Below the pieces are notes generated by a model. The model searched no databases. It worked only from the letters and a program-made list of their open reading frames with translations, and was not told the origin of the DNA. DNA of 22,367 nucleotides, from NCBI GenBank assembly GCA_046483285.1, contig JAWODN010000014.1, forward strand, positions 1 to 22,367. Reading direction: 5' to 3'. The stretch is from CAYRTV01 sp046483285. Lineage in GTDB: Bacteria > Acidobacteriota > Aminicenantia > Aminicenantales > Aminicenantaceae. Positions 14,373 through 22,169 of the stretch are shown one piece after another (the stretch's first letter is position 1; every line of letters begins with the position of its first letter). Both the position numbers and the translations under genes were made by a program.

Positions 14373-15902
14373 ATGGAAATCAAAGCGGATGAAATAAGCA
14401 AGATTATTCAACGTCAGATCGAAGGATATGATACCGAAATCGACATCAAAGAAGTCGGAACCGTGACATCAGTGGGCGATGATATCGCTCGGGTTTACGG
14501 CTTGGAACAAGTCATGGCGAATGAACTGCTGGAATTTCCGCGTGATGTTTACGGATTAGCCATGAACCTGGAAGAAGACAGTGTGGGTGTTGTGCTTTTA
14601 AGCGAGAGCCATCTCATTAAAGAAGGTGATATGGTCAAGAGAACTCACCGGATTATGCAGGTCCCTTCAGGGGATGCCATGATCGGAAGGGTGGTTAATC
14701 CGCTGGGAGAACCGCTGGATGATAAGGGCCCGGTTAAAACCAAGGATCACATGGTGGTGGAAAGACTGGCGCCGGGGGTGGTGGACCGAATGCCGGTGAA
14801 AGAACCGCTTCAAACCGGCCTGAAGGCCATTGACAGCATGATTCCCATCGGCCGGGGACAGCGGGAATTGATCATCGGAGACCGCCAAACTGGAAAAACC
14901 GCTATTGTCGTGGACACCATTATCAATCAAAAAAATAAAGACGTGATTTGCATATATGTCGCGATCGGGCAGAAAAATTCCACGGTCGCTCAAATCGTAA
15001 AAATGCTGAATGAACATGGGGCTATGGATTATTCCGTAGTGGTGGCTTCTTCCGCCAGCGATCCTTCTCCCCTTCAATTTCTGGCCCCGTACAGCGGCTG
15101 CGCCATCGGCGAATATTTCATGGACAAGGGAAAACACGCTCTGGTTATTTATGACGATCTGTCCAAACATGCTGCGGCCTACCGGGAAATATCGCTTCTT
15201 TTACACCGGCCTCCAGGACGCGAAGCGTATCCCGGGGATGTGTTTTACCTCCATTCCCGGCTGCTGGAAAGGGCTGCCAAGTATTCCGATGAAAAAGGCG
15301 GAGGTTCTTTGACCGCTCTCCCGATTATCGAGACCCAAGCTGGAGACGTATCCGGGTATATTCCCACCAATGTGATTTCCATCACTGACGGCCAGATTTA
15401 TTTGGAGCCGGAATTGTTTAATGCCGGTGTTCGTCCGGCTATCAATGTCGGAATTTCCGTATCCAGGGTGGGGGGCAGTGCCCAGATCAAAGCCATGAAA
15501 CAGGTGGCCGGAAAACTCCGTTTGGACCTGGCGCAGTACCGTGAATTGCTGACTTTCGCCCAGTTCGGAACCGAGTTGGATAAAACCAGCCAGGCTCAAC
15601 TGGACCGGGGCGAGAGGTTGACCGAAATATTAAAACAGGATCAGTATAAACCGCTTCCGGTTGAGCTTCAAATCGCTATTATTTACGCAGGAAACCGCGG
15701 ATTTCTGGATGATATTCCCGTCAGCCGCACACGTGAATACGAAGAAAAGCTCTTTGAGTATTTAAAAAAGGAGCATCCAGACCTGCTGAAAAAAATTATG
15801 AAAAAAAAGGAAATTTCAGCGGAACTGGATGAAACCATGAATGAGGCCTTGACCGGTTTCAATAAGTTTTTCCAGGAAGAGACCGCCGAAAGAGAAGGAT
15901 GA
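14373..15902 (+). CDS. atpA: F1Fo ATP synthase subunit alpha
   Basis: 509 aa. Shows the N-terminal delta-contact segment and barrel (GTVTSVGDDIARVYGLEQVMANE), P-loop GDRQTGKT (169-176), the non-catalytic site region IYVAIGQKNSTVAQIV, LVIYDDLSKHAAAYREISLLLHRPPGREAYPGDVFYLHSRLLERAAK, the PIIETQAGDVSGYIPTNVISITDGQIYLE stretch and the arginine finger region INVGISVSRVGGSAQ. Length and motifs are canonical. The ATG follows GAAGGA by 8 bases, within the 3' end of atpH. Forms the alpha3beta3 hexamer with AtpD. Confidence 0.98.
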   Translation: MEIKADEISKIIQRQIEGYDTEIDIKEVGTVTSVGDDIARVYGLEQVMANELLEFPRDVYGLAMNLEEDSVGVVLLSESHLIKEGDMVKRTHRIMQVPSGDAMIGRVVNPLGEPLDDKGPVKTKDHMVVERLAPGVVDRMPVKEPLQTGLKAIDSMIPIGRGQRELIIGDRQTGKTAIVVDTIINQKNKDVICIYVAIGQKNSTVAQIVKMLNEHGAMDYSVVVASSASDPSPLQFLAPYSGCAIGEYFMDKGKHALVIYDDLSKHAAAYREISLLLHRPPGREAYPGDVFYLHSRLLERAAKYSDEKGGGSLTALPIIETQAGDVSGYIPTNVISITDGQIYLEPELFNAGVRPAINVGISVSRVGGSAQIKAMKQVAGKLRLDLAQYRELLTFAQFGTELDKTSQAQLDRGERLTEILKQDQYKPLPVELQIAIIYAGNRGFLDDIPVSRTREYEEKLFEYLKKEHPDLLKKIMKKKEISAELDETMNEALTGFNKFFQEETAEREG

Positions 15903-15906
15903 CGCG

Positions 15907-16773
15907 ATGCCGGCATTGATTGACCTGCGGAGGCGGATTAAAAGTGTCCGCAACACCCAGCAGATCACCCGGGCCATGAAAACCGTGGCCACAGCCAAGT
16001 TTAAGCAGGCACAGCGGAATGTTTTGTCGGGACGGCCCTACTGGCATAATATTCCTTTTTTACTCCAGCAAATCATAACTTCGGCGGACCGGAGCTGTCA
16101 TCCCCTGCTGGCAAAACGGAAAGAGAAACGTATTTTGGTGCTGGTCATGACTTCCGACAAAGGACTCTGTGGCGCTTTTAATGCCAATTTATTGGGAGAA
16201 ACCCGGCAGTTTTTAAAGGAAAAATCCGAACATGCCGATATCCGCTTGATTTTGATCGGGAAGAAAGCCTGCCAGTTTTTTAAAAGACAGAATTATCCGG
16301 TTATTGAGAGGGTCCCGGATGATATTCATAAGCTTGGAGAAAGCGATTTAAACCGGATCGCCGGCGATGTGATCCGGGATTATACGCATCAGAAAAGCGA
16401 TGCTGTTTATTTTATCTACAATGAATTCAAATCCATTCTGCGTCCCCGTATCACCAAGGCGAAAATTCTTCCAGTGGAACCACCGGAAAAACAAGAAGCC
16501 GTTAAAGCGGAGCGGGATTGGATACCGGAATCGGAATTATTCTTCAAAACAATTCTGCCCTTTTATATCAAAGATCAAATCAAGCATTTCTACCACGAAT
16601 CCATTGCGGCTGAACAAGCGGCCCGGATGATGGCTATGGATAACGCCACTAAAAACGCCCAGGATCTCATCAAAGATTTGACCCTGGTGATGAATAAAAT
16701 CAGGCAGGCCTCTATCACTACGGAACTTTTAGAGATTATGTCAGCTGTCGATGCTTTGAAAAAAGACCGTTAA
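15907..16773 (+). CDS. atpG: F1Fo ATP synthase subunit gamma
   Basis: 288 aa. N-terminal helix LRRRIKSVRNTQQITRAMKTVATAKFKQAQ and C-terminal helix AEQAARMMAMDNATKNAQDLI...ITTELLEIMSAVDALKKDR are the two arms of the rotating central coiled coil. LVMTSDKGLCGAFNANL lies in the Rossmann-like middle domain. Normal length. Start chosen by AAGGA 7 bases upstream, overlapping the atpA stop region. Couples c-ring rotation to the catalytic sites. Confidence 0.96.
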   Translation: MPALIDLRRRIKSVRNTQQITRAMKTVATAKFKQAQRNVLSGRPYWHNIPFLLQQIITSADRSCHPLLAKRKEKRILVLVMTSDKGLCGAFNANLLGETRQFLKEKSEHADIRLILIGKKACQFFKRQNYPVIERVPDDIHKLGESDLNRIAGDVIRDYTHQKSDAVYFIYNEFKSILRPRITKAKILPVEPPEKQEAVKAERDWIPESELFFKTILPFYIKDQIKHFYHESIAAEQAARMMAMDNATKNAQDLIKDLTLVMNKIRQASITTELLEIMSAVDALKKDR

Positions 16774-16795
16774 TTCGGTAATGGGAGAATCAATC

Positions 16796-18349
16796 ATGGC
16801 TAAAGCGGACGAAAAAAAAGTCAAAAGCAAAAAGACCAAACAGACCAAGCAAACTAAAAAGACTAAACCGGCCAAACAGACTAAAAAGACCCAAAAGACG
16901 AAACAGACTAAACCGACTAAACAGACCAAAAAGACTCAAAAAATCGGGCGGGTGGTTCAAGTGCTCGGACCTATTGTGGAAGTTGAGTTTGAAGAAGAAA
17001 AGCTTCCGGAAATATATAATGCCATTCGAATCACCAACGAAGGAATTGATACCCCTTCACCGATTGACATTATTGTGGAGGCGGAGCAGCATTTGGGGGA
17101 AAACCGGGTGCGCTGTATTTCCATGCATCCGACTGAAGGGTTGGCGCGCGGAATGAAAGCGATTGATTTGGGTTCCCCCATTATGGTTCCCGTTGGAGAG
17201 GCCACCCTGGGGCGGCTGATCAATGTCATCGGGGAACCGGTCGATCACAAGGGTCCGATAAAATCGGATACCAGTTATCCCATCCACCGGCAAGCTCCCA
17301 CTTTGGATCAGCAGAGCACCGAAATGGAAATGTTTGAAACCGGAATTAAGGTTATCGATTTGATTCAGCCGTTTTTGCGAGGGGGGAAGATCGGATTATT
17401 CGGCGGTGCCGGAGTCGGGAAAACAGTCATCATTATGGAGCTGATTCATAATGTGGCTCAGAAACACGGGGGCTATTCCGTCTTCGCCGGAATCGGAGAG
17501 CGAACCAGGGAAGGGAATGACCTTTGGCTGGAGATGAAGGAATCCGGGGTTATTGATAAAACCGCCCTGGTGTACGGGCAAATGACCGAACCGCCTGGTG
17601 CCAGGCTGCGGGTGGGATTGACCGCATTATCAGTCGCCGAATATTTCCGGGATGAAATGAATCAGGATATTCTTTTGTTCATCGACAACATTTTCCGGTT
17701 TGTGCAGGCAGGTTCGGAAGTCTCGGCCCTTCTGGGGCGGATGCCGTCGGCTGTGGGGTACCAGCCCAACCTGGCAACCGAGCTGGGCGAACTGGAAGAG
17801 CGCATCACTTCCACCAAGAAAGGTTCCATCACCTCTGTGCAGGCGATTTATGTGCCCGCGGATGATTTCACCGACCCGGCCCCGGCGACGACCTTTTCCC
17901 ATCTGGACGCCACCACCAATCTTTCCCGGGCCTTGACGGAAAAAGGCATTTATCCGGCGGTGGATCCCTTGTCTTCGTATTCCCGTATTCTGGATCCGCG
18001 GATCATCGGCGAAGAACATTATCAAGTCGCCAGGGATGTGAAAGAAATTCTGCAGAGGTACAAGGACCTTCAGGATATTATCACCATTCTGGGAATGGAA
18101 GAGTTATCCGAAGAAGATAAACTGACCGTCAACCGGGCCCGGAAAATCGAAAGATTTTTATCGCAGCCTTTTCATGTGGCTGAGGAATTTACCGGAAGAG
18201 AAGGAAAGTATGTGCCGGTCGATGAAACCATAAAGGGCTTTAAACAGATCGTGGCCGGAGAACATGATGATAAACCGGAACAGGCTTTTTACATGGCGGG
18301 TGGAATTGAGGATGTTATTCAAGCGGCCGAGGAACTGAAATCAGCATGA
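16796..18349 (+). CDS. atpD: F1Fo ATP synthase subunit beta with Thr/Lys-rich N-terminal extension
   Basis: 517 aa from ATG 16796, chosen because GGGAG lies 8 bases upstream; an in-frame ATG at 16781 has no ribosome site. The catalytic subunit is fully conserved: P-loop GGAGVGKT (203-210), GIGERTREGNDLW with the catalytic Glu, MTEPPGARLRVGLTALSVAEYFRD, LLFIDNIFRFVQAGSEVSALLGRMPSAVGYQP, and EELSEED in place of the usual DELSEED. The normal beta start (KIGRVVQVLGPIVEVEF) occurs only at about residue 49. Before it is a 48-residue tail of Thr-Lys-Gln/Lys/Pro triplets without acidic residues after position 7, encoded by a 9-nt-periodic tract. Comparable Lys-rich beta tails exist in some alphaproteobacteria. 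Its function here is unknown. Confidence 0.97.
   Translation: MAKADEKKVKSKKTKQTKQTKKTKPAKQTKKTQKTKQTKPTKQTKKTQKIGRVVQVLGPIVEVEFEEEKLPEIYNAIRITNEGIDTPSPIDIIVEAEQHLGENRVRCISMHPTEGLARGMKAIDLGSPIMVPVGEATLGRLINVIGEPVDHKGPIKSDTSYPIHRQAPTLDQQSTEMEMFETGIKVIDLIQPFLRGGKIGLFGGAGVGKTVIIMELIHNVAQKHGGYSVFAGIGERTREGNDLWLEMKESGVIDKTALVYGQMTEPPGARLRVGLTALSVAEYFRDEMNQDILLFIDNIFRFVQAGSEVSALLGRMPSAVGYQPNLATELGELEERITSTKKGSITSVQAIYVPADDFTDPAPATTFSHLDATTNLSRALTEKGIYPAVDPLSSYSRILDPRIIGEEHYQVARDVKEILQRYKDLQDIITILGMEELSEEDKLTVNRARKIERFLSQPFHVAEEFTGREGKYVPVDETIKGFKQIVAGEHDDKPEQAFYMAGGIEDVIQAAEELKSA
16831..16938 (+). repeat. 9-nt-periodic low-complexity tract encoding the AtpD tail
   Basis: About a dozen imperfect repeats of AAACAGACTAAAAAGACT-like sequence, read as TK(Q/K/P) triplets. 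Synonymous differences (aaa/aag, act/acc/acg) show it is not a freshly expanded tract. Both strands are open across it; the antisense reading would be a hydrophobic run and is not considered real. Confidence 0.8.
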
Positions 18350-18639
18350 GCGGCGAAATCCCTTCCAGTTTGAAGCTGAGGGTCTATTCTTTTCAGCGGG
18401 TGATGGTGGATGATCATGTCCAGGAGGTCACCATTCCCGGGCTGGATGGGTATTTTGGAATTTTCCCCGGTCACCGCCCCATGGTTTTGGCTTTGGGAAA
18501 AGGGCGCTTTTCCTATCGAATTTCCGGACGTGAGAAGACGCACCTTGTTGAAGGAGGATATGCGGAGATATCACCGGAAGACGTGCTGGTTTTTACAGCC
18601 GAAAGTGAAGAAGATGAATATTCTCCGGATGAAGGATGA
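18346..18639 (+). CDS. atpC: F1Fo ATP synthase subunit epsilon, short form
   Basis: 97 aa. Contains the N-terminal beta-sandwich with the family motifs VTIPGLDGYFGIFPGHRPMVLAL and VEGGYAEISPEDVLVFTAE. The usual 130-140 residue epsilon continues into a two-helix hairpin that can extend into F1 and inhibit ATP hydrolysis. Here the protein ends with an acidic tail (ESEEDEYSPDEG) instead, as in a few bacteria with short epsilon. It begins at an ATGA overlap with atpD and overlaps the next gene. No frameshift to restore the hairpin is evident, because the downstream frame encodes a methyltransferase. Confidence 0.9.
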   Translation: MSGEIPSSLKLRVYSFQRVMVDDHVQEVTIPGLDGYFGIFPGHRPMVLALGKGRFSYRISGREKTHLVEGGYAEISPEDVLVFTAESEEDEYSPDEG

Positions 18640-19366
18640 AGATGAAACCCTGGATGCGTTTTATGACGGCCGGATTCATGTTTTGCAGAAGAAAAAGGGA
18701 TACCGTTTTTCTGTGGATGCTTCCCTCTTAGCCGATTTCATTCAGCCTCAAAAAAAGGATGAGCTTTTAGAATTAGGGGCCGGTTCGGGGATCATTTCTT
18801 TGCTGTTAAGCGTTAAAGCCTTTTCCCATATCACGGCGGTGGAGCTGCAGCCTTCCCTGGCGGACCTGGCGCGCCGCAATATCAGTTTCAATCACCTCCA
18901 GGACCGGATTAAGGTTGTGGAAGCGGATCTGCGTTTGTTTTCTTCCGGCCGGAAATTTGATAAAATTTTTTCCAATCCGCCTTATCATAAAAAAGGCGCC
19001 GGCCATATCAGCTCTTCCCGGGAAAGGGCGATAGCCAAACATGAATTGGCTTGCGACATTTTTGATATCATGAAAGCCGTGTCGAATAATTTGAAGTCAA
19101 ACGGCCGGGCCTATTTTATCTATCCATACCGGCAGCAAGGTTATTTTATTGAGGCTCTCAGGCGCTTTGGACTGAGAATCAAATGCCGGCGGGATATCAT
19201 TCCCCGCCCGGGCTCTAAGCCGAATTTATTTTTATGCGAGACTGATTTTACAGCTGTCCGCGAGAGACGGCTGACGCCTTTTATTCTTCATCGTCCGGAT
19301 GGGAAATACAGCCAAGAGGCGGAGGATATATTCAAAGGAAAGAATTATGTTGAGACTGATTCGTAA
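18614..19366 (+). CDS. TrmN6/YfiC-like tRNA1(Val) (adenine-N6)-methyltransferase
   Basis: 250 aa from ATG 18614; ATG 18629 is an equal alternative, and neither has a strong ribosome site. The opening GYRFSVDASLLADFI matches the family's early (D)xxLLA segment. SAM motif I is LLELGAGSGIISLLL (51-65), followed by ITAVELQPSLADLARRNI, then the catalytic NPPY (121-124) that flips the target adenine. HELACDIFDIMKAVSNNLKSNGRAYFIYP completes the fold. The family methylates A37 of tRNA1(Val) in E. coli; related members modify other nucleic acids or proteins, so the substrate is by homology only. It overlaps atpC by 26 nt and wzm by 20 nt, so it is part of the same transcript. Confidence 0.82.
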   Translation: MNILRMKDEDETLDAFYDGRIHVLQKKKGYRFSVDASLLADFIQPQKKDELLELGAGSGIISLLLSVKAFSHITAVELQPSLADLARRNISFNHLQDRIKVVEADLRLFSSGRKFDKIFSNPPYHKKGAGHISSSRERAIAKHELACDIFDIMKAVSNNLKSNGRAYFIYPYRQQGYFIEALRRFGLRIKCRRDIIPRPGSKPNLFLCETDFTAVRERRLTPFILHRPDGKYSQEAEDIFKGKNYVETDS

Positions 19367-20168
19367 ACTGGCAGGCCTGTATAAGTACAGGGTTCTGATT
19401 CAAAGCCTGATCAGCCGGGAACTGAAAGCCCGCTACCGGGGAACGGTGCTGGGTTTTTTTTGGTCTTTCGTGAACCCGCTGCTGCTTCTGGTGGTTTACA
19501 CCGTGGTTTTCGGATTTATCATCATGCCCCGGGATCCGGCTTTTGACCAGTCCCCCTGGCTGTACGCTTTGTTTTTATTTTGCGGGGTGCTGCCCTGGCA
19601 GGTTTGGTTTGCGGCGTCTTCCATGGAATCCGCCAATGTTCTGATCGTCCAGGGGAATCTGATCAAAAAAATGCTTTTTCCCACCGAGATTCTTCCGGTT
19701 GTGGTGGTGACCAGTAATTTTGTTCATTTTTTGTTCGGCTTGCCTATTCTTCTCCTGTTTGTCCCTATTCTGGGGAGGACCTACACCCCGTATTTGTTGT
19801 TTCTTCCTTTTGTCATGGTGGTGCAGTATGTTTTCACGCTGGGTTTTTGCTTTTTGATTTCAGCCTTGACCGTCCACTTTCGTGATATCAAAGACATCCT
19901 CAATAACCTGCTCACTTTTTGGTTTTTCGCTTCTCCCATCATCTATCCCATGACGTTCCGCACGGTTCAGGAACATTCCATTTTGCAGATTTTTTTAAAT
20001 TTAAATCCCATGACGCATATCATGTGGGGATACCAAAACTGTGTTTTTTGGGGGGAAATGATCCGCTGGAAACGCCTTGGAGTCACTTTTCTTTTTTCTT
20101 TGCTCCTTTTGTTTATCGGTTATTATATATTCGACAGGCTGCGTGATTCTTTTCCGGAGGAGGTGTGA
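19347..20168 (+). CDS. wzm: ABC-2 type polysaccharide export permease (Wzm-like)
   Basis: 273 aa from ATG 19347 with AAAGGAAAG about 6 bases upstream; the longer frame starting at 19299 lies inside the previous gene. An amphipathic N-terminus with SRELKARYRGTVLGFFWSFVNPLLLLVVYTVVF is the hallmark of Wzm/TagG/KpsM permeases. About six membrane helices follow, with SALTVHFRDIKDILNNLLTFWFFASPIIYPM near the fifth. Two copies with two Wzt subunits would translocate undecaprenyl-PP-linked O-antigen across the inner membrane. The stop directly abuts the start of wzt. Confidence 0.9.
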   Translation: MLRLIRKLAGLYKYRVLIQSLISRELKARYRGTVLGFFWSFVNPLLLLVVYTVVFGFIIMPRDPAFDQSPWLYALFLFCGVLPWQVWFAASSMESANVLIVQGNLIKKMLFPTEILPVVVVTSNFVHFLFGLPILLLFVPILGRTYTPYLLFLPFVMVVQYVFTLGFCFLISALTVHFRDIKDILNNLLTFWFFASPIIYPMTFRTVQEHSILQIFLNLNPMTHIMWGYQNCVFWGEMIRWKRLGVTFLFSLLLLFIGYYIFDRLRDSFPEEV

Positions 20169-21470
20169 ATGTCTCCGGCGATTCAAATTAAGAACCTGAC
20201 CCGGATCTACCAGAAGTATTCCGCCCAGCACCGGTTCAAGACGTTCAAAAGCGCTCTGCTGAAAGGGGATTTATTCCGGTCCTTGAGGCCCGATGAGATG
20301 GTCAAGGCTCTGGATAACGTCACTCTTGACGTGGGAAAAGGAACCACCTTCGGAGTTATCGGTGAAAACGGCTCCGGGAAGAGCACCTTATTGAAAGTGA
20401 TCACCGGCATTAATAAGCCGACTTCTGGAGAGGTCAAGGTTGAGGGGAAGGTCTCCGCCTTGATAGAGCTGGGTGCCGGATTTCATCCGGAGATAACGGG
20501 CCGGGAAAATATCTATATAAACGGAATCATGCTGGGATTATCCCGAAAAGAGATCGACCGGAAATTTGAGGATATTGTGAAATTCGCAGAGTTGGAGGAT
20601 TTCATTGATGCTCCGGTGAAAACTTATTCTTCAGGTATGTATATGCGCCTTGGCTTTTCAATCGCCATCAATGTGAATCCGGATGTGCTGCTGGTGGATG
20701 AAGTCCTGGCGGTGGGGGACGCCTCATTTGTTCCCAAATGTCTGGACCGGATTGATGATTTCCGGAGAAGAAAAAAAACCATTTTGTTTGTGAGCCATGA
20801 TTTAAGCACAGTGGAAAAAATATGCGACCAGGTGGCCTGGTTGAAAAACGGTCAGGTTCAGACCATCGGCGAAGCCCGCCGGGTCATTGATGCGTATCTT
20901 CAGGATGTGGCGGATAAAAAGGAGGGTGATTTTAAAAAGCGGCAGGAGGAAGTCACGGACCAGCCGGATTATGAAGAAGAAAGGCGTGAAAACCGGTGGG
21001 GAAAAAGAGAGATTGAAATAAAAAAAGTCCGGATATTGGGAAATGACGGCCGGCCCCAGCATGTTTTTCATCCGGATGAGAACATGATCATCGAAATGGA
21101 TGTGGAGGCTTATTCCAGACGAAAGGATTTTGTTTTCGGAATCGGAATTTTTAATTCTCAGGGGATATGCTGTTACGGAACCAATACGCTGTTGGAGGAT
21201 TATAAGCCCCGGTCTATGGAAGGCCGGCAAAAGGTGATCTGCCGTCTGAAAAAGCTTCATCTTGTCAACGGCACCTACTATCTGGATATCGCCGTGCATA
21301 AGCGGGATGGGTATCCTTATGATTATCACCGGAGCCTGTATTCGTTTTTGATCTCCTCCCGGTTTAAGGACAGCGGCATTTTCCGGCCGGACCATTCCTG
21401 GGAATTTACACCGGGAATTGATATGGGACCGCCGGTGGAAAAAGAAGAATCCCGAAAGGAAGAGGCCTAA
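20169..21470 (+). CDS. wzt: ABC transporter ATPase with C-terminal O-antigen-binding domain (Wzt-like)
   Basis: 433 aa. The ATPase half has Walker A GENGSGKST (65-73), an ABC signature YSSGMYMRLGFSIAI (from about 153), Walker B VLLVDEVLAVGD (D177/E178) and the H-loop VSHDLST. A charged linker (about 245-275) joins a beta-rich C-terminal domain (about 275-425: VRILGNDG, FGIGIFNSQGICCYGTNT, VNGTYYLDIAVHKRDG). This is typical of Wzt proteins that recognise a capped O-antigen end before export. GGAGGAGGTG lies just before the ATG, within the wzm end. Its presence argues for an ABC-dependent rather than Wzy-dependent surface polysaccharide. Confidence 0.92.
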   Translation: MSPAIQIKNLTRIYQKYSAQHRFKTFKSALLKGDLFRSLRPDEMVKALDNVTLDVGKGTTFGVIGENGSGKSTLLKVITGINKPTSGEVKVEGKVSALIELGAGFHPEITGRENIYINGIMLGLSRKEIDRKFEDIVKFAELEDFIDAPVKTYSSGMYMRLGFSIAINVNPDVLLVDEVLAVGDASFVPKCLDRIDDFRRRKKTILFVSHDLSTVEKICDQVAWLKNGQVQTIGEARRVIDAYLQDVADKKEGDFKKRQEEVTDQPDYEEERRENRWGKREIEIKKVRILGNDGRPQHVFHPDENMIIEMDVEAYSRRKDFVFGIGIFNSQGICCYGTNTLLEDYKPRSMEGRQKVICRLKKLHLVNGTYYLDIAVHKRDGYPYDYHRSLYSFLISSRFKDSGIFRPDHSWEFTPGIDMGPPVEKEESRKEEA

Positions 21471-21471
21471 A

Positions 21472-21960
21472 ATGTCCAGGCAGGTGAAAGTGCAGTCCCT
21501 GGACATGCTGATCCGGGTCAGGGGAAATCTTCAGTTGAAGAGCCGGAAAATCGTGTTCACCAACGGCTGTTTCGACATCATTCACCGCGGACATATCCAC
21601 CTTTTTCGCCGCGCCAAACGGTTGGGGGATGTCCTGGTGGCGGCGGTCAATGACGATGAGTCCGTTCGGAGGCTTAAGGGATCCGGCCGGCCGGTTTTTC
21701 CCCTGAGGGAACGGTTGGAAGTGCTCTCCGCTTTGGAAGACATCGACTATCTGGTTCCATTCTCACAGGACACGCCCAGGTGTCTGATCGAAAGGATACA
21801 GCCGGATATTCTGGTTAAAGGAGGGGATTGGCGGCCGGAAGAGGTGGTGGGCAAAGACGAGGTGGAGGCCGCCGGCGGAAAAGTGGTGATCATACCCTAT
21901 CTGCCGGGACGTTCGACTACCGAAATTATTCAGAAGATCCGGGAGATCAGTCAGAAGTGA
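21472..21960 (+). CDS. rfaE2: D-glycero-beta-D-manno-heptose 1-phosphate adenylyltransferase (RfaE/HldE C-terminal type)
   Basis: 162 aa nucleotidyltransferase that makes ADP-heptose for the lipopolysaccharide core. Motif FTNGCFDIIHRGHI carries the HxGH signature (H38, H41). VAAVNDDESVRRLKG, RPVFPLRERLEVLSALEDIDYLVPF and LVKGGDWRPEEVVG are all typical of the HldE adenylyltransferase domain; the kinase domain is absent, so it must be encoded elsewhere. ATG 21472 is two bases after the wzt stop, with AGGAAGAGG upstream; the longer frame overlaps wzt and lacks support. It is the last gene before a strong terminator. It implies a heptose-containing outer membrane glycolipid. Confidence 0.93.
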   Translation: MSRQVKVQSLDMLIRVRGNLQLKSRKIVFTNGCFDIIHRGHIHLFRRAKRLGDVLVAAVNDDESVRRLKGSGRPVFPLRERLEVLSALEDIDYLVPFSQDTPRCLIERIQPDILVKGGDWRPEEVVGKDEVEAAGGKVVIIPYLPGRSTTEIIQKIREISQK

Positions 21961-21963
21961 AAA

Positions 21964-22005
21964 AAAAGCCCGCAGTAAAGTCTCAATAGATGACTGCGGG
22001 CTTTT
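21964..22005. terminator. Bidirectional intrinsic terminator after the atp-wzm-wzt-rfaE2 gene string
   Basis: The stem AAAAGCCCGCAGT (21964-21976) pairs perfectly with ACTGCGGGCTTTT (21993-22005) around a 16-nt loop. On the plus strand it is followed by TTTTGTGTTTT. On the minus strand eight T residues follow, overlapping the rfaE2 stop codon, so it can stop both the operon and the small minus-strand unit. Confidence 0.88.
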
Positions 22006-22039
22006 GTGTTTTAAGAGCCGTTTTATATCGTGCTCAGGA

Positions 22040-22096
22040 TCATCTTAGGCAGCCTTCGGAACAATGGGCTACACGGGGTATCGCATATCTTTTCAT
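22040..22096 (-). CDS. Unrecognised 18-aa small ORF with a perfect Shine-Dalgarno
   Basis: Encodes MKRYAIPRVAHCSEGCLR, then TGA. AAGGAGGT (22101-22108, minus strand) lies 4 bases before the ATG, an unusually strong and well-placed ribosome site for a chance ORF. It sits alone between an intrinsic terminator upstream (22133-22166) and the bidirectional terminator downstream. Two cysteines four residues apart (C12, C16) with a His before them could bind metal, form a disulfide or be a modification site. I do not recognise the peptide. It could be a short secreted or regulatory peptide, a modified-peptide precursor whose enzymes lie elsewhere, a leader peptide, or a 5' remnant of a gene. No clear promoter is visible. 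Confidence 0.45.
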   Translation of the reverse strand: MKRYAIPRVAHCSEGCLR

Positions 22097-22132
22097 AATA
22101 ACCTCCTTGTGTGATGCTCATGATGAATTCAC

Positions 22133-22166
22133 AAAAAAACGGCCATCATCTGCAACCAATGACGGC
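22133..22166 (-). terminator. Minus-strand intrinsic terminator upstream of the small ORF
   Basis: Read on the minus strand, GCCGTCAT and ATGATGGC form an 8-bp stem around a 9-nt loop, followed by CG and seven T residues. One stem position is a G-U wobble in the minus-strand RNA but an A-C mismatch in the plus-strand RNA, which supports the minus orientation. It would stop transcription arriving from beyond the right edge, about 40 nt before the small ORF start, or act as an attenuator for it. Confidence 0.72.
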
Positions 22167-22169
22167 TTG

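Noticed and set aside
16741..16929. Minus-strand 62-codon hydrophobic ORF opposite the AtpD tail
   Set aside because: It is the antisense reading of the Lys/Thr codon repeat, which automatically gives Val/Leu/Phe/Cys. There is no ribosome site.
18410..18613. Longer N-terminus for the TrmN6-like protein
   Set aside because: It would lie wholly inside atpC in another frame and has no family similarity before the DAFYDGRIHVLQ region.
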